Source: Terrimonas_A sp040509495 | GTDB taxonomy: Bacteria; Bacteroidota; Bacteroidia; Chitinophagales; Chitinophagaceae | Length of the DNA stretch: 64,000 nucleotides | Direction of reading: 5' to 3' | Assembly (NCBI GenBank): GCA_040509495.1 | Contig: JBEVKW010000469.1 | Location: 21,859-85,858 of the forward strand | Part shown: positions 46,280 through 55,608 of the stretch, in pieces | How the letters are laid out: every line of letters starts with the position of its first letter | Position numbering within the stretch: the stretch's first letter is position 1 | Program-made: the position numbers and the translations under genes | Notes under the pieces: model-generated | The model's database searches: none | The model's input: the letters and a program-made list of their open reading frames with translations, nothing else | What the model was told of the DNA's origin: nothing

Positions 46280-48652
46280 TTAGGACAGTGTCCATTTCCA
46301 GTTTTTGATCTCCGGCATATCGGTTCCTTCTTCTGAAATATAGGAACGGTGTTCGATCAGTTTATCCTGCATTTCCTGTTTCAGATGCGCGGTTTTGCCT
46401 GCAAATTCCGGAAGCCTGTCGATCACGTCCTGTACAAGATGAAATCTATCAAGATCGTTCAATACCGTCATATCGAACGGGGTGGTGATGGTTCCCTCTT
46501 CTTTATAACCGCGTACATGAATATTATGATGGTTGATGCGGCGATAGGTGAGCCGGTGGATCAGCCACGGGTAGCCATGATGGGCAAAGATCACCGGCCT
46601 GTTCTTTGTAAAAAGTGCATCAAAATCTTTGTCATTCAACCCGTGGGGATGTTCATTATCCGGTTGCAGCTTCATCAGGTTCACAACGTTCACCACGCGG
46701 ATCTTCAGAAAAGGCAACTTCTCCCGTAAGATCGACACGGCTGCCAGGGTTTCCAGTGTTGGTACATCGCCGGCACAAGCCATTACTACGTCGGGCTCCG
46801 CACCTTCATCATTACTGGCCCAGGTCCACATACCAATGCCTTTCGTACAATGGATGACTGCTTCTTTCATCGACAGCCATTGCGGCGAAGGATGTTTGCC
46901 GGCGATCACAACATTTACATAATGCCTGCTTCGCAGGCAGTGATCCATTACCGACAATAAACAATTTGCATCAGGCGGCAGATAAACACGGACGATAGAA
47001 GGTTTTTTATTTAAGACCACGTCAATAAATCCGGGATCCTGGTGCGTGAACCCATTGTGATCCTGCCGCCATACATGTGAAGCGAGGAGGATATTCAATG
47101 ATGGTATTTTCTTTCTCCATTCAAGTCCTGCGGTGATGTTCAACCATTTTGCATGTTGATTGAACATGGAATCGATAATATGGATAAACGCTTCATAGCA
47201 ATTGAACAGGCCATGTCTACCCGTAAGCAGATATCCTTCGAGCCATCCTTCACACTGATGTTCACTCAACATTTCCATCACCCGTCCTTCTTTTCCAAGA
47301 AATTCATCCGTGTCAAACGTATCGGCCAGCCATTGCCGGTCTGTTACTTCGAAAACATCATTGAGCTTATTGGAAAGTGTTTCATCCGGACCGAACAAGC
47401 GAAAATTTCGAGTGGGGAGATTCAACCGGATCACATCCCTGATAAATCTTCCGAGTATTCTCGTATCTCCGGGTCCATCATCGCCTCTTTGTTTCAGTTC
47501 AAAGGCATAATGGTCAAATTCCGGCATGCGAAGGTCCTGTATGGACTCACCGCCATTTGCATGAGGATTACTGCCCATTCTTTTTTTCCCAACAGGTGCA
47601 AGCTCTTTTAAATCCGCCCGGAGGCTTCCCTGATCGTCAAACAACTCTTCCGGCTTGTAGCTTTTCATCCATTGTTCCAGCAGCTTCAGGTGTTCCGGGT
47701 TTTTTCCGAGTTCAGACAACGGAACCTGGTGCGAACGGAATGTGCCTTCAATAGGTTTTCCATCTACGAACTTTGGACCTGTCCACCCCTTGGGTGATTT
47801 GAGAATGATCATTGGCCAGATTGGTCGGGGCATATTTTTGTCGGCCTTTGCTTTATCTCTGATAGCCTTGATCTCATCCATTACTTTATCCAGCAACCGG
47901 ACCATTTCGTCATGCATCTTCATGGGGTCGTCTCCTTCTATCAGGTGGGGATTCCATCCATAGCCTTTGAACAGATTGAGCAGCTCTTCTTCGCTGATCC
48001 TCGCGAAGATTGTCGGATTTGCAATTTTATACCCATTCAAATGGAGAATTGGAAGAACGACTCCATCATTTACCGGGTGAAGAAATTTATTTGAATGCCA
48101 GGCGGTAGCCAATGGACCTGTTTCAGCTTCCCCGTCACCAACTACGCAAGCAACAATAAGATCAGGATTATCGAATACAGCGCCGAATGCGTGACTCAGC
48201 GAATAGCCGAGTTCACCTCCTTCGTGCATAGAGCCCGGGCATTCAGGGGATACATGACTGGGTATTCCTCCGGGAAACGAGAACTGGCGGAACAGCTCTT
48301 TGAGCCCGGCTTCATCCTCGGTGATGTCTGGATACACTTCAGTGTAGGTTCCCTCCAGGTAAGTATTTGCGACCAGTGCCGGACCACCGTGCCCGGGACC
48401 GGAGATATACAACATATTGAGATCATGCTTCCGGATGATGCGGTTGAGATGGGCGTATATAAAATTTTGCCCCGGTGTTGTTCCCCAATGCCCAAGTAAT
48501 GCCTTCTTAACATGTTCCAGTTTCAGCGGTTCCTTTAGCAGCGGGTTATCGCGCAGGTAGATCTGCCCGACGGACAGGTAATTGGCGGCGCGCCAATAGG
48601 CATCTATTTTCTGAATAAGTTCCTGATCAGTTGTTTCGGGAGAATGTTTCAT
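46280..48652 (-). CDS. xfp: Xylulose-5-phosphate/fructose-6-phosphate phosphoketolase
   Basis: Thiamine-diphosphate enzyme that splits xylulose 5-phosphate or fructose 6-phosphate into acetyl phosphate and a C3 or C4 sugar phosphate. Motifs include GPGHGGPALVANTYLEGTY, the ThDP/Mg site CVVGDGEAETGPLATAWHSN, and HVWRQDHNGFTHQDPGF. The frame is open to 48730, but ATG 48652 (MKHSPETTDQELI) gives 790 residues, the usual family size, and removes an unrelated N-terminus. First gene of the xfp-ackA operon. Confidence 0.96.
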   Translation of the reverse strand: MKHSPETTDQELIQKIDAYWRAANYLSVGQIYLRDNPLLKEPLKLEHVKKALLGHWGTTPGQNFIYAHLNRIIRKHDLNMLYISGPGHGGPALVANTYLEGTYTEVYPDITEDEAGLKELFRQFSFPGGIPSHVSPECPGSMHEGGELGYSLSHAFGAVFDNPDLIVACVVGDGEAETGPLATAWHSNKFLHPVNDGVVLPILHLNGYKIANPTIFARISEEELLNLFKGYGWNPHLIEGDDPMKMHDEMVRLLDKVMDEIKAIRDKAKADKNMPRPIWPMIILKSPKGWTGPKFVDGKPIEGTFRSHQVPLSELGKNPEHLKLLEQWMKSYKPEELFDDQGSLRADLKELAPVGKKRMGSNPHANGGESIQDLRMPEFDHYAFELKQRGDDGPGDTRILGRFIRDVIRLNLPTRNFRLFGPDETLSNKLNDVFEVTDRQWLADTFDTDEFLGKEGRVMEMLSEHQCEGWLEGYLLTGRHGLFNCYEAFIHIIDSMFNQHAKWLNITAGLEWRKKIPSLNILLASHVWRQDHNGFTHQDPGFIDVVLNKKPSIVRVYLPPDANCLLSVMDHCLRSRHYVNVVIAGKHPSPQWLSMKEAVIHCTKGIGMWTWASNDEGAEPDVVMACAGDVPTLETLAAVSILREKLPFLKIRVVNVVNLMKLQPDNEHPHGLNDKDFDALFTKNRPVIFAHHGYPWLIHRLTYRRINHHNIHVRGYKEEGTITTPFDMTVLNDLDRFHLVQDVIDRLPEFAGKTAHLKQEMQDKLIEHRSYISEEGTDMPEIKNWKWTLS

Positions 48653-48955
48653 GGCGTTGGTTTGATACTGAAGGAGAAAGATATCAATATTCCGGCCAGT
48701 TCGTTTTACATCTCCCGGAAGGAACGCCATTATGGGCGAAAAGCAGGGGGAAAAAAAATGACCGCAGAACAGCTTGTCGCTATCTGCGGCCCGGATCGAT
48801 TCAATATTTAAATTGATATCGCGGAAAAGATAAAAGCATCCCCTGATACATTATAGCGGATATACGTGAAGCGGGTAATTATCAGCATGAAGTAACAAAA
48901 ACAACCGCCGGAATGACCTCAATCCATTATTGAAAGAAGAAAATCAACCCCGGGT
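48653..48955. other. Upstream region of xfp, no gene seen
   Basis: About 300 bp between the xfp start and the end of lutC. An A/T-rich near-palindrome, TTCAATATTTAAATTGAT, lies at about 48800-48817 and could be a regulator site. I see no clear promoter boxes or terminator. Confidence 0.4.
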
Positions 48956-49534
48956 TCACTCGTGCAGCAATATCGTCATCGATTTAGGGCCATGTGCGCC
49001 CAATACGAGCGACTGTTCAATGTCTGCCGTTTTAGATGGGCCGGCGATGAATACGCCGAAGCCATAATCATCATATGCCACACGCTGATAAGCCTGGTGC
49101 ATATCGGCAACCAGCGCTTCTTTTCGAAGTAACACCACGAGATGCTCTGCTATAAACGGAAGTACGCGGATGATAGTGTCCTTCTCAGTGACCCAAACGG
49201 CCCCATTCTCCGCCACGCCGAACTGCGCTTCAATAACCGCAATGTCTACATCTTCCAGCGAATGGTGAGTCATCTGTGCATGATCATGCAGAAAAAATGT
49301 TTCAAGCGATTTTATAGAGGAAACAACGCGGCTGGCCGTTGGAAACAATTCTTTAAGTTTTTGCGGTACATCTTCCCCTGCTTCCATTAATACAACGCGT
49401 CCACCAATACTTTGAAGCACTTCTGTGAACCGGTGTACATCTCCTGCAGCGGCTGATACCAGGTCTGCCGGCATGGGAATAAGCGCAGGCTGCGCTTGCT
49501 GTACACGTTTTAATATATTGTTACGGCTGCTCAT
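48956..49534 (-). CDS. lutC: Lactate utilization protein C (LUD domain)
   Basis: A small LUD-domain subunit of the LutABC L-lactate oxidation complex, 192 residues (DVDIAVIEAQFGVAENGAVW, VLGAHGPKSMTILLHE). Its ATG overlaps the lutB stop by one base, so it is translationally coupled. LutABC oxidises L-lactate to pyruvate in the cytoplasm and passes electrons on through Fe-S clusters. Confidence 0.92.
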   Translation of the reverse strand: MSSRNNILKRVQQAQPALIPMPADLVSAAAGDVHRFTEVLQSIGGRVVLMEAGEDVPQKLKELFPTASRVVSSIKSLETFFLHDHAQMTHHSLEDVDIAVIEAQFGVAENGAVWVTEKDTIIRVLPFIAEHLVVLLRKEALVADMHQAYQRVAYDDYGFGVFIAGPSKTADIEQSLVLGAHGPKSMTILLHE

Positions 49535-50922
49535 TACTTACTGGCTTTATTCCTGTTTATCTTATACCAATCTGTGAATGACTGCTTAGGTGCGGCCGGC
49601 ATATCCCGTTGCTTATACCATGGATTCATTTTGTTATTCACCAGCCAGGGAGCTATGCGCATTATCCGACGTCCCCACTTACCGGCCAATGAGAATAAGC
49701 CAGGCTTTGACAGCGTTGCGGCCATTGTTTTCATGGCAACGGTTTTAGTTTTGGGTGAATATCCTTCTTTCGTCAGCACCTGGCGCCATTTATAAAGCTG
49801 ATCATGTATATCAATTTTTACCGGGCAAACATTGGTGCATGATCCGCATAAAGTTGATGCGAAGGGCAGATCAGCATACTGTTTCATATCAAGGTTGGGC
49901 GCAAGTATGGAACCGATTGGCCCGGCTACTGCGGTATGATAGCTATGTCCCCCGCTCCTTCTGTAAACGGGGCAGGTATTGAAGCATGCGCCGCAACGGA
50001 TACATTTCAGTGAATTGCGGAAATCTTCTTTTGCGAGTTGCTGGCTTCGTCCGTTATCAACGAGGATGATATGCAATTGTTGGCCCTGGCGCGGTTTCCT
50101 GAAATGTGACGAATAGGTTGTAACAGGCTGGCCGGTGGCACTGCGCGCGAGTAAGCGCAGGAATACACCAAGATGGCGGCGTAATGGGATCAGCTTTTCA
50201 ATACCCATACAGGCAATATGCACATCACTGAGATGAGCGCCCATGTCTGCATTCCCTTCATTGGTACATACAACAAACTCGCCTGTTTCAGCGATCGCGA
50301 AATTCACCCCGGTAATGGCCACTCTGCGCGTAAGAAATTTATCCCGCAAATGAATCCTTGCTGCATTGGTAAGAAAGGATGGATCGGCATTACCTGCAGG
50401 CGTGGCCAGGTGTTTATGAAACAATTCTCCTATCTCCTCCTTCTTCCAGTGAATACACGGCAATACGATATGTGACGGAGCTTCATTGGCCAGTTGAACG
50501 ATCCGCTCACCAAGATCTGTATCCACTACATCGATACCATTTTTTTCCAGGTAAGGGTTGAGATGACATTCCTCTGTAAGCATTGATTTGCTTTTCACCA
50601 GCTGGGTCACCTTGTTATCCTGTAAAATTTTATGAACGATCTCATTATGTTCTTTTGCATCCGCGGCCCAGTGTATGATAGCGCCATTGGCGATGGCATT
50701 AGCTTCAAATTCTTCGAGATAACCGCTGAGATTCGAAAGTGTATGCGTTTTTATCTGTGATGCCTGACTTCTCAGTGCCTCCCATTCTTCACCAAGCGAC
50801 CATGCGGCTTTATCGCGCTTCTGCCTGATCCACCATAAAGTCTGGTCATGCCAGCTGACACGCGCTTCATCTTTATTAAAGCGCTCTGCTAAGGTGGAAT
50901 GATTTTCATGTGAGCTCTGCAT
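49534..50922 (-). CDS. lutB: Lactate utilization protein B (LUD plus 4Fe-4S)
   Basis: 462 residues: an N-terminal LUD domain (SMLTEECHLNPYLEKNGIDV, GVNFAIAETGEFVVCTNEGN) and a ferredoxin-type region with two clusters, CIRCGACFNTCPVYRR (about 308-323) and STLCGSCTNVCPVKI (about 358-372). A DUF3390-like C-terminus contains KWRRRIMRIAPW-type basic sequence. It is the middle gene of lutABC, 21 bp after lutA, and an iron-sulfur electron carrier of the complex. Confidence 0.94.
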   Translation of the reverse strand: MQSSHENHSTLAERFNKDEARVSWHDQTLWWIRQKRDKAAWSLGEEWEALRSQASQIKTHTLSNLSGYLEEFEANAIANGAIIHWAADAKEHNEIVHKILQDNKVTQLVKSKSMLTEECHLNPYLEKNGIDVVDTDLGERIVQLANEAPSHIVLPCIHWKKEEIGELFHKHLATPAGNADPSFLTNAARIHLRDKFLTRRVAITGVNFAIAETGEFVVCTNEGNADMGAHLSDVHIACMGIEKLIPLRRHLGVFLRLLARSATGQPVTTYSSHFRKPRQGQQLHIILVDNGRSQQLAKEDFRNSLKCIRCGACFNTCPVYRRSGGHSYHTAVAGPIGSILAPNLDMKQYADLPFASTLCGSCTNVCPVKIDIHDQLYKWRQVLTKEGYSPKTKTVAMKTMAATLSKPGLFSLAGKWGRRIMRIAPWLVNNKMNPWYKQRDMPAAPKQSFTDWYKINRNKASK

Positions 50923-50942
50923 GATATGATCTGTCAGCGGTA

Positions 50943-51674
50943 TTAACCGGCGTTTAATATTTCAGCAATATGTTTTACTTCAATCGCGGACTTTTGTCTT
51001 TTCAATATCCCTTCGAGATGCATCAGGCAACTCATATCCGCTCCTGTGATAAAGGAAGCTCCGTGCCTGCTATGATCACTTACGCGGTCTTTCCCCATTT
51101 TGGCACTGACGGCCTCTTCCATTACGCAGAAAGTACCGCCAAAACCACAGCATTCATCCTTTCTGTCAAGATCCACCAGTTCGATACCGTTCACCATACC
51201 GAGCAATTTCTCCAGTTTGGAGAATGGCTGCGCAACGAGTTCCGACATTTGTGATAGCATCAGTCCACGCTGGCCATGACATCCCTGATGCAATCCTACC
51301 CGGTGAGGAAATGTTGCATCCAGGTGTTCCACTTTTAAAACATCCGTAAGAAATTCAGTCAGCTCATACATAGAAGACCTCACCTTTGCCGCAGCCTCAT
51401 GGTCCCGGCCATGCAAGTGATGTTTGATATGAAAGGCACAACTACCCGAAGGAGATACGATATAATCGAATGAATGAAAGTTCCTGATAAAAAGTTCATC
51501 CGTTGCAGATGAAAGATGCTCGTACCCGGAATTAGCCATGGGTTGACCGCAGCAGGTTTGCTGTAAGGGGTACACGACGTCACAACCGAGTTTTTCCAAT
51601 AGTTCAAGACTTGCTATACCAACCTGCGGATAAAACTGGTTCACATAGCAAGGGAGAAATAAACCAACCGTCAT
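50943..51674 (-). CDS. lutA: Lactate utilization protein A (CCG-domain Fe-S protein)
   Basis: 243 residues with two cysteine-rich CCG domains: CCGQPMANSG (about 42-51) and CHGQRGL plus DECCGFGGTFCVMEE (about 173-187). These are ligands of the unusual clusters of the GlpC/HdrB type. First gene of the lutABC operon. Known homologues are induced by L-lactate; no dedicated LutR regulator is seen nearby. Confidence 0.94.
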   Translation of the reverse strand: MTVGLFLPCYVNQFYPQVGIASLELLEKLGCDVVYPLQQTCCGQPMANSGYEHLSSATDELFIRNFHSFDYIVSPSGSCAFHIKHHLHGRDHEAAAKVRSSMYELTEFLTDVLKVEHLDATFPHRVGLHQGCHGQRGLMLSQMSELVAQPFSKLEKLLGMVNGIELVDLDRKDECCGFGGTFCVMEEAVSAKMGKDRVSDHSRHGASFITGADMSCLMHLEGILKRQKSAIEVKHIAEILNAG

Positions 51675-51835
51675 AAGCCTTCAAAAGTATTGTATTGGGA
51701 CCGGAAACTGTCCTATACTGTTATGAGCTAAGAGTTTAAAGGAGGAAAATAAGGAAAAAAGAGGAATGATCGAATCTGTGTACAGAATTGATCACACCTC
51801 TTTTCGCTATTTCACCCCTTTGGCGCCTTACGCGC

Positions 51836-52288
51836 TTAGTTCCAGGGCAAGGGAGGATCGCTTTTATCTTTTGAAGTATTTTCGAGGTCTTTGGCCACTT
51901 TCATGTCACGGGTATTTTTTTGAACAGCGATCGCAGCAAAAATGCTTAGAACGAAAGACATTGCGTAAAACCCTTTTTCGCTCCTGGTCAGGTCGGCATT
52001 CCACAGGCCAACGGTGAGCAGAACAACAGCAAGAATAGTGGAGAACCACGCAAGCCCGTAGTAAATACTGGTAACAGGAATGCCTTCCAGCTGATCACGT
52101 ACGGCCTTTTGCACAGAAATTGCGGCGAAAAGGCCAAACATTAAAACAGTAAAGTAGTATCCCTTTTCATTGAGTTGCATCTCCGCATTTCCCAATCCGA
52201 TAAGGTAAGCGGAGATTCCTGCGATCAGGGCAACCCATGAGGCGCCGATAAAAGCGGCTGAAGGTTGCTGGATTTGTTTACGTTCCAT
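51836..52288 (-). CDS. YiaAB-type inner-membrane protein
   Basis: 150 residues with two copies of a two-helix unit: SWVALIAGISAYLIGLGNA...GYYFTVLMFGLFAAISVQKAVRD and its second copy from about residue 76 (LAVVLLTVGLWNA...GFYAMSFVLSIFAAIAVQKNTRD). The shared AAI.VQK..RD end makes the internal duplication obvious. It is a small four-helix membrane protein of unknown role, with a charged C-terminal tail (KDKSDPPLPWN). Confidence 0.88.
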   Translation of the reverse strand: MERKQIQQPSAAFIGASWVALIAGISAYLIGLGNAEMQLNEKGYYFTVLMFGLFAAISVQKAVRDQLEGIPVTSIYYGLAWFSTILAVVLLTVGLWNADLTRSEKGFYAMSFVLSIFAAIAVQKNTRDMKVAKDLENTSKDKSDPPLPWN

Positions 52289-52443
52289 ATATGTTATTTA
52301 TGACATCAAACATATACTGGCTGGGCGGGAGGATTTTTGACAGATGTCAAAAAGTGAAGACAGGATTGTTAAAGCTAATACTTCTGACTTTTCATCGCTG
52401 CCAGGCATGGGAATGACACCGGCAGAGATTCTCTGGCAACCTG

Positions 52444-53007
52444 CTAATGCCTGGCCCGGATCCTGCTGAGCGTTTCCTGGCTGATGCCAAGATAGGACGC
52501 TACCTGGCCGAGAGGAACCCGTTCGAGGATGTGAGGAGTTTGAGCAAGCAGCTGATCGTACCGCTCTGTTGCCGTTTTAAACTGTGCATTGACGAACCTT
52601 TCCTCCAGCCTGATGTAATACTTCTCGTAGGCGATCCTCAGCAGCCGTTCTATTTCGTGGAATTTCCCCAATAACGCCGTGAGTGTATCTTTTGAAATAG
52701 ACCACAATACAGTTCCTTCCAGTAATTGCAGATTTTCTACCGACGGTTCGCCCGTTATAAAGCTGTGAAAAGACGTTACAAAATCATTTTCAAACCCAAA
52801 CCAATGAGTGATCTCCTTATCATCAAGCGTGTAGTAACCACGGAGAGCGCCCTTTTCAAGGAAATAAAGATGCCTGCAAATCCGGCCTTCAGTGAGCAGA
52901 TATTCATTGCGGGATATAGTGACCTGATTGAAGCTGTTTGAAAGGGCCGTTTCGGCTTCCGGACTTAGGCGGCTGTACTGACGCAGGTGATTGAGCAGAG
53001 AATCCAT
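52444..53007 (-). CDS. Crp/Fnr-family transcriptional regulator
   Basis: 187 residues. A cyclic-nucleotide-binding-like beta-roll (LLTEGRICRHLYFLEKGALRGYY) and a central helix lie at about 10-140. A C-terminal helix-turn-helix is visible as VPLGQVASYLGISQETLSRIR. There is no CxxxC set for an Fe-S cluster. Such regulators in Bacteroidota commonly control neighbouring oxidoreductase or stress genes; the nearest genes are the YiaAB-like and lut genes, but no operator is evident. Confidence 0.88.
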   Translation of the reverse strand: MDSLLNHLRQYSRLSPEAETALSNSFNQVTISRNEYLLTEGRICRHLYFLEKGALRGYYTLDDKEITHWFGFENDFVTSFHSFITGEPSVENLQLLEGTVLWSISKDTLTALLGKFHEIERLLRIAYEKYYIRLEERFVNAQFKTATERYDQLLAQTPHILERVPLGQVASYLGISQETLSRIRARH

Positions 53008-53057
53008 ATAATGAGAATGTTAGCGAATTAACGCAAATTTTTGCGGATAACCGATGC

Positions 53058-53303
53058 CTATCGATCACTGCTTTTCTTCCCTTTCTTTTCTTTTTGATCC
53101 TTTTGCTTATTGAAGGTTTTCAATGCCTTCTGAAGTTTAACGATCGTTTTATGCAGATCACGCTGATGCTTGTCCAGCACTTTGGATGTTTCTTTCGCCG
53201 CAGAATCGAACAGGTGATTCGCTTTATGCAGATTCATATTATAGGCACCCGCCTGTTCATCCAGCCGTTTGATCAATTCCCATATGGTCTCCTTCGTACC
53301 CAT
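53058..53303 (-). CDS. Small coiled-coil protein with basic tail
   Basis: 81 residues from ATG 53303 (MGTKETIWELIKRLDEQAGA). Predicted helical throughout, with heptad-like spacing (HKANHLFDSAAKETSKVLDK), and a strongly basic tail (QKDQKEKKGKKSSDR). The frame is open further upstream to a TTG at 53429, but that extension looks unlike the rest. No family recognised; it may be nucleic-acid or membrane associated. Confidence 0.5.
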   Translation of the reverse strand: MGTKETIWELIKRLDEQAGAYNMNLHKANHLFDSAAKETSKVLDKHQRDLHKTIVKLQKALKTFNKQKDQKEKKGKKSSDR

Positions 53304-53385
53304 GCCCCATAACGCGCAAATTCTGCGCCATTGCCGATGCAAAAATGAATTGTTCAGCCAGCAACATTGCCCTATTCCATTTGAT

Positions 53386-53607
53386 TCATTGGTATTCGCC
53401 CCATCCATTCCACAGATGAAGCAACGCAAGACCGGCAGGTTCTACACCGCATGTATACAGCCGTGTCTGCAAGGCCTGCGAAATGTCCAGCATAAACCTT
53501 CTTTGTAGAACTTGTTCCCCAATAAGTAGCATCACTTGCAAAACCTTGTCGTTCACATTTATTTTTCTTCCGTTAGCATGCTGTTTGTACTGTTTATTAC
53601 ATGACAT
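53386..53607 (-). CDS. Small hypothetical ORF, 73 aa
   Basis: Open from ATG 53607 to 53386, with helix-like sequence (VNDKVLQVMLLIGEQVLQRR, then DISQALQTRLYTCGV). It may start further in, since the first codons overlap the start of the divergent 87-aa gene by 7 bp. It would lie upstream of the coiled-coil gene on the same strand. No family recognised. Confidence 0.35.
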   Translation of the reverse strand: MSCNKQYKQHANGRKINVNDKVLQVMLLIGEQVLQRRFMLDISQALQTRLYTCGVEPAGLALLHLWNGWGEYQ

Positions 53608-53864
53608 TTCAACAATTCAATAGACTCACGCCAACAGAAAAGGAGATCGCCATGTGGTACATTGGTGTACCCGTTGCAGACCGGTTTGATAAGATCTACC
53701 GTTACCTGCTGTTTCAACTGGATGCTTTCTACATTGAAATAGCCTACGCGGTAAACCTGAATGTTATCACCCGCTTAACAGCGTTTGACAACACAGATCA
53801 GCTTGAACCTTATCTGGAAAATATAGAGATTGATCTTAATTGGGAAGACAACCAGGCCAATTGA
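53601..53864 (+). CDS. Small hypothetical protein, 87 aa
   Basis: A compact acidic protein (MTFQQFNRLTPTEKEIAMWY start; IEIDLNWEDNQAN end) with no signal or membrane helix. The sequence has aromatic residues and an even composition, which makes it look real, but no family is recognised. It ends at the 3' end of the SnoaL-like pseudogene, with which it is convergent. Confidence 0.55.
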   Translation: MTFQQFNRLTPTEKEIAMWYIGVPVADRFDKIYRYLLFQLDAFYIEIAYAVNLNVITRLTAFDNTDQLEPYLENIEIDLNWEDNQAN

Positions 53865-54133
53865 TCATTCTACGTTGATCCGTTCCATGATATCTGTAAA
53901 ATCAATGATATCCAGGAAAGCGGTTACGCAAGAAATGCGCCCTGCTTTCAACTCCATGAACCAGGCATTGCTGACCAGAGATGGTTTGCCATCCATTGCT
54001 TTCGCCCTGCCATACCATATCTCCCCATCGCCTTATCGCCACCGGCAAAAATAGCACGACCTGCTGATGTGATCTTCTCCGGCAGCCCCATCTTTAAAAC
54101 CTTCGAAATGATTTCTTCGTTCGGCTCATTCAT
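53865..54133 (-). pseudogene. Frameshifted SnoaL/NTF2-like gene (C-terminal part)
   Basis: From ATG 54133 the frame reads MNEPNEEIISKVLKMGLPEK...IFAGGDKAMG and then goes out of frame at a CCCC (GGGG) run, 54023-54026. After adding one G it continues EIWYGRAKAMDGKPSLVSNA, then WFMELKAGRISCVTAFLDII, to the stop at 53865. This is the typical second half of a SnoaL-like (ketosteroid-isomerase-fold) domain. The restored product is about 89 residues, short by 20-40 at the N-terminus. A single-base loss in a homopolymer may be real decay or an assembly error. Confidence 0.6.
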
Positions 54134-54397
54134 CTTTAGCTCCTGCGTTTGCGATTGCACTGAAAATCCTGACGCCAGTAAAGAAAAAAAGTGACCAGTT
54201 TTACATACTCTGTTTTCCTGTTCTTGAGTTTTTGTGCTTAAGACTTTAAAGCTCCGGCAGAATGACGGGGAGGTAGTGATGAATAGGTAACTTCCTTTTT
54301 GAAAAACAAACGGTCGCCGGTGCTATTAAAACTAAAATGCCTGGAAGGGGAAGAAATTTTTAAACACCGGTTGTATTACCTTTGATCAAACTTATCC

Positions 54398-54889
54398 ATG
54401 CAAAAAGATTTCTACATCAACGAGCAATTCCTGGTGAAGCCGGGATCGAATGTTGTTATCGACGGTAAAATTTCCCGCATCTCCCGCATTTCACCACGCA
54501 GCATGCAACTACTTTGTATACTGGCCAATCATGCCGGCGAAAATCTCAGCAAGGAAGAATTGATCCGTATCGCATGGCGCGGGAATGATCACGATGATTT
54601 TTTTTCACAAAGTATAACAGAACTGCAGCAACTGCTTAGGGTAGACAGAAAAGATATGCTGCGCGTTATTGCAGATAAAACTTTCAGTTTACAGGCGACC
54701 ATCTCCAATGCAGACCTTGACGACCTGAAACGGGAAGCAGGTAAAACCACTTCCGATTCCGCCGCTCTGGCATCCAACCAAAAATGGATCTTTATACTGT
54801 CTATCATCATCGTCATCCTCGCACTCATTTTTGTACTGTTCAATTATACCTGGAAGACCTCTTCGTCAGCTCCGCTCGTCACTTTCTGA
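54398..54889 (+). CDS. Membrane-anchored winged-helix regulator (ToxR/CadC-like)
   Basis: 163 residues. An OmpR-type winged helix (residues 10-105: ISPRSMQLLCILANHAGENL, SKEELIRIAWRG, VIADKTFSLQA) is followed by a linker and one membrane helix (KWIFILSIIIVILALIFVLF, about 129-150). The C-terminal tail outside the membrane is only about 12 residues. The layout is that of ToxR/CadC-type transcription factors, which bind DNA while in the inner membrane, but with almost no periplasmic sensor. A partner protein would be needed for sensing. The target is unknown. Confidence 0.8.
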   Translation: MQKDFYINEQFLVKPGSNVVIDGKISRISRISPRSMQLLCILANHAGENLSKEELIRIAWRGNDHDDFFSQSITELQQLLRVDRKDMLRVIADKTFSLQATISNADLDDLKREAGKTTSDSAALASNQKWIFILSIIIVILALIFVLFNYTWKTSSSAPLVTF

Positions 54890-55069
54890 TATTTACACCC
54901 CTTATACTCATCAAAGATCACGTTGCACCATTGTGGCTGCTGCGTGGAAATATATACCCAGAAAAGGCAGGCACCCATTGAAAAGTCCGCTGCCCGAGGC
55001 CTTGAAACACACCGGCATAAGAGTAGATTTCCATGGCATGATTATTCTGTTTATATAGAAAAAGCCATT

Positions 55070-55579
55070 ATGGGAAGCGTAAAAGACCTGGAACAAAGAC
55101 CAGCTTTGCACAAATTAAAAGAGCTGGCAGAGGATGCCAAATTATGTATGTTCATGACGCGCCTCTGTGGTGCGCCTTTCAATACAAGACCCATGGCCAC
55201 ACAGGCAGTGGACGAGGATGGAACAATGTGGTTTTTCAGTGCGGCAGACAGTTCCAAAAACCTGGACATCGCAAGGGATAACCGCGTTCAACTCATCTAT
55301 TCCAACCGGTCAGCGTCTGAATTCCTCTCGGTTTACGGTACAGCTGAGATCCTCGTCGACAGAGCAAAAGCGAAGAAGCTATGGAATGTTTTTCTGACAA
55401 CATGGTTTCACGATGGCCCGGAAGATTCAAACCTTACATTGATCAGGGTTAAACCGCTGGAAGCCTATTACTGGGATACCAAACACAATAAAATGATACA
55501 GTCGATGAAGATCGTCGCTGGTGCTATACGCGGTAAAATGACGGATGATGGACTGGAAGGAAAGTTAACCGTGGTCTGA
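55070..55579 (+). CDS. Pyridoxamine 5'-phosphate oxidase-family (general stress 26-like) protein
   Basis: A split-barrel flavin-binding-like protein of 169 residues, from ATG 55070 (MGSVKDLEQRPALHKLKELA). CMFMTRLCGAPFNTRPMATQ and DGTMWFFSAADSSKN are the usual N-terminal strands, and PEDSNLTLIRVKPLEAYYWD the C-terminal one. It resembles general stress protein 26, not PdxH. The frame is open upstream to 54923, but that part looks non-coding. It is followed by a long inverted repeat. Confidence 0.88.
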   Translation: MGSVKDLEQRPALHKLKELAEDAKLCMFMTRLCGAPFNTRPMATQAVDEDGTMWFFSAADSSKNLDIARDNRVQLIYSNRSASEFLSVYGTAEILVDRAKAKKLWNVFLTTWFHDGPEDSNLTLIRVKPLEAYYWDTKHNKMIQSMKIVAGAIRGKMTDDGLEGKLTVV

Positions 55580-55608
55580 TAATAATTGATTTTATGCTTT
55601 ACAGCGCG

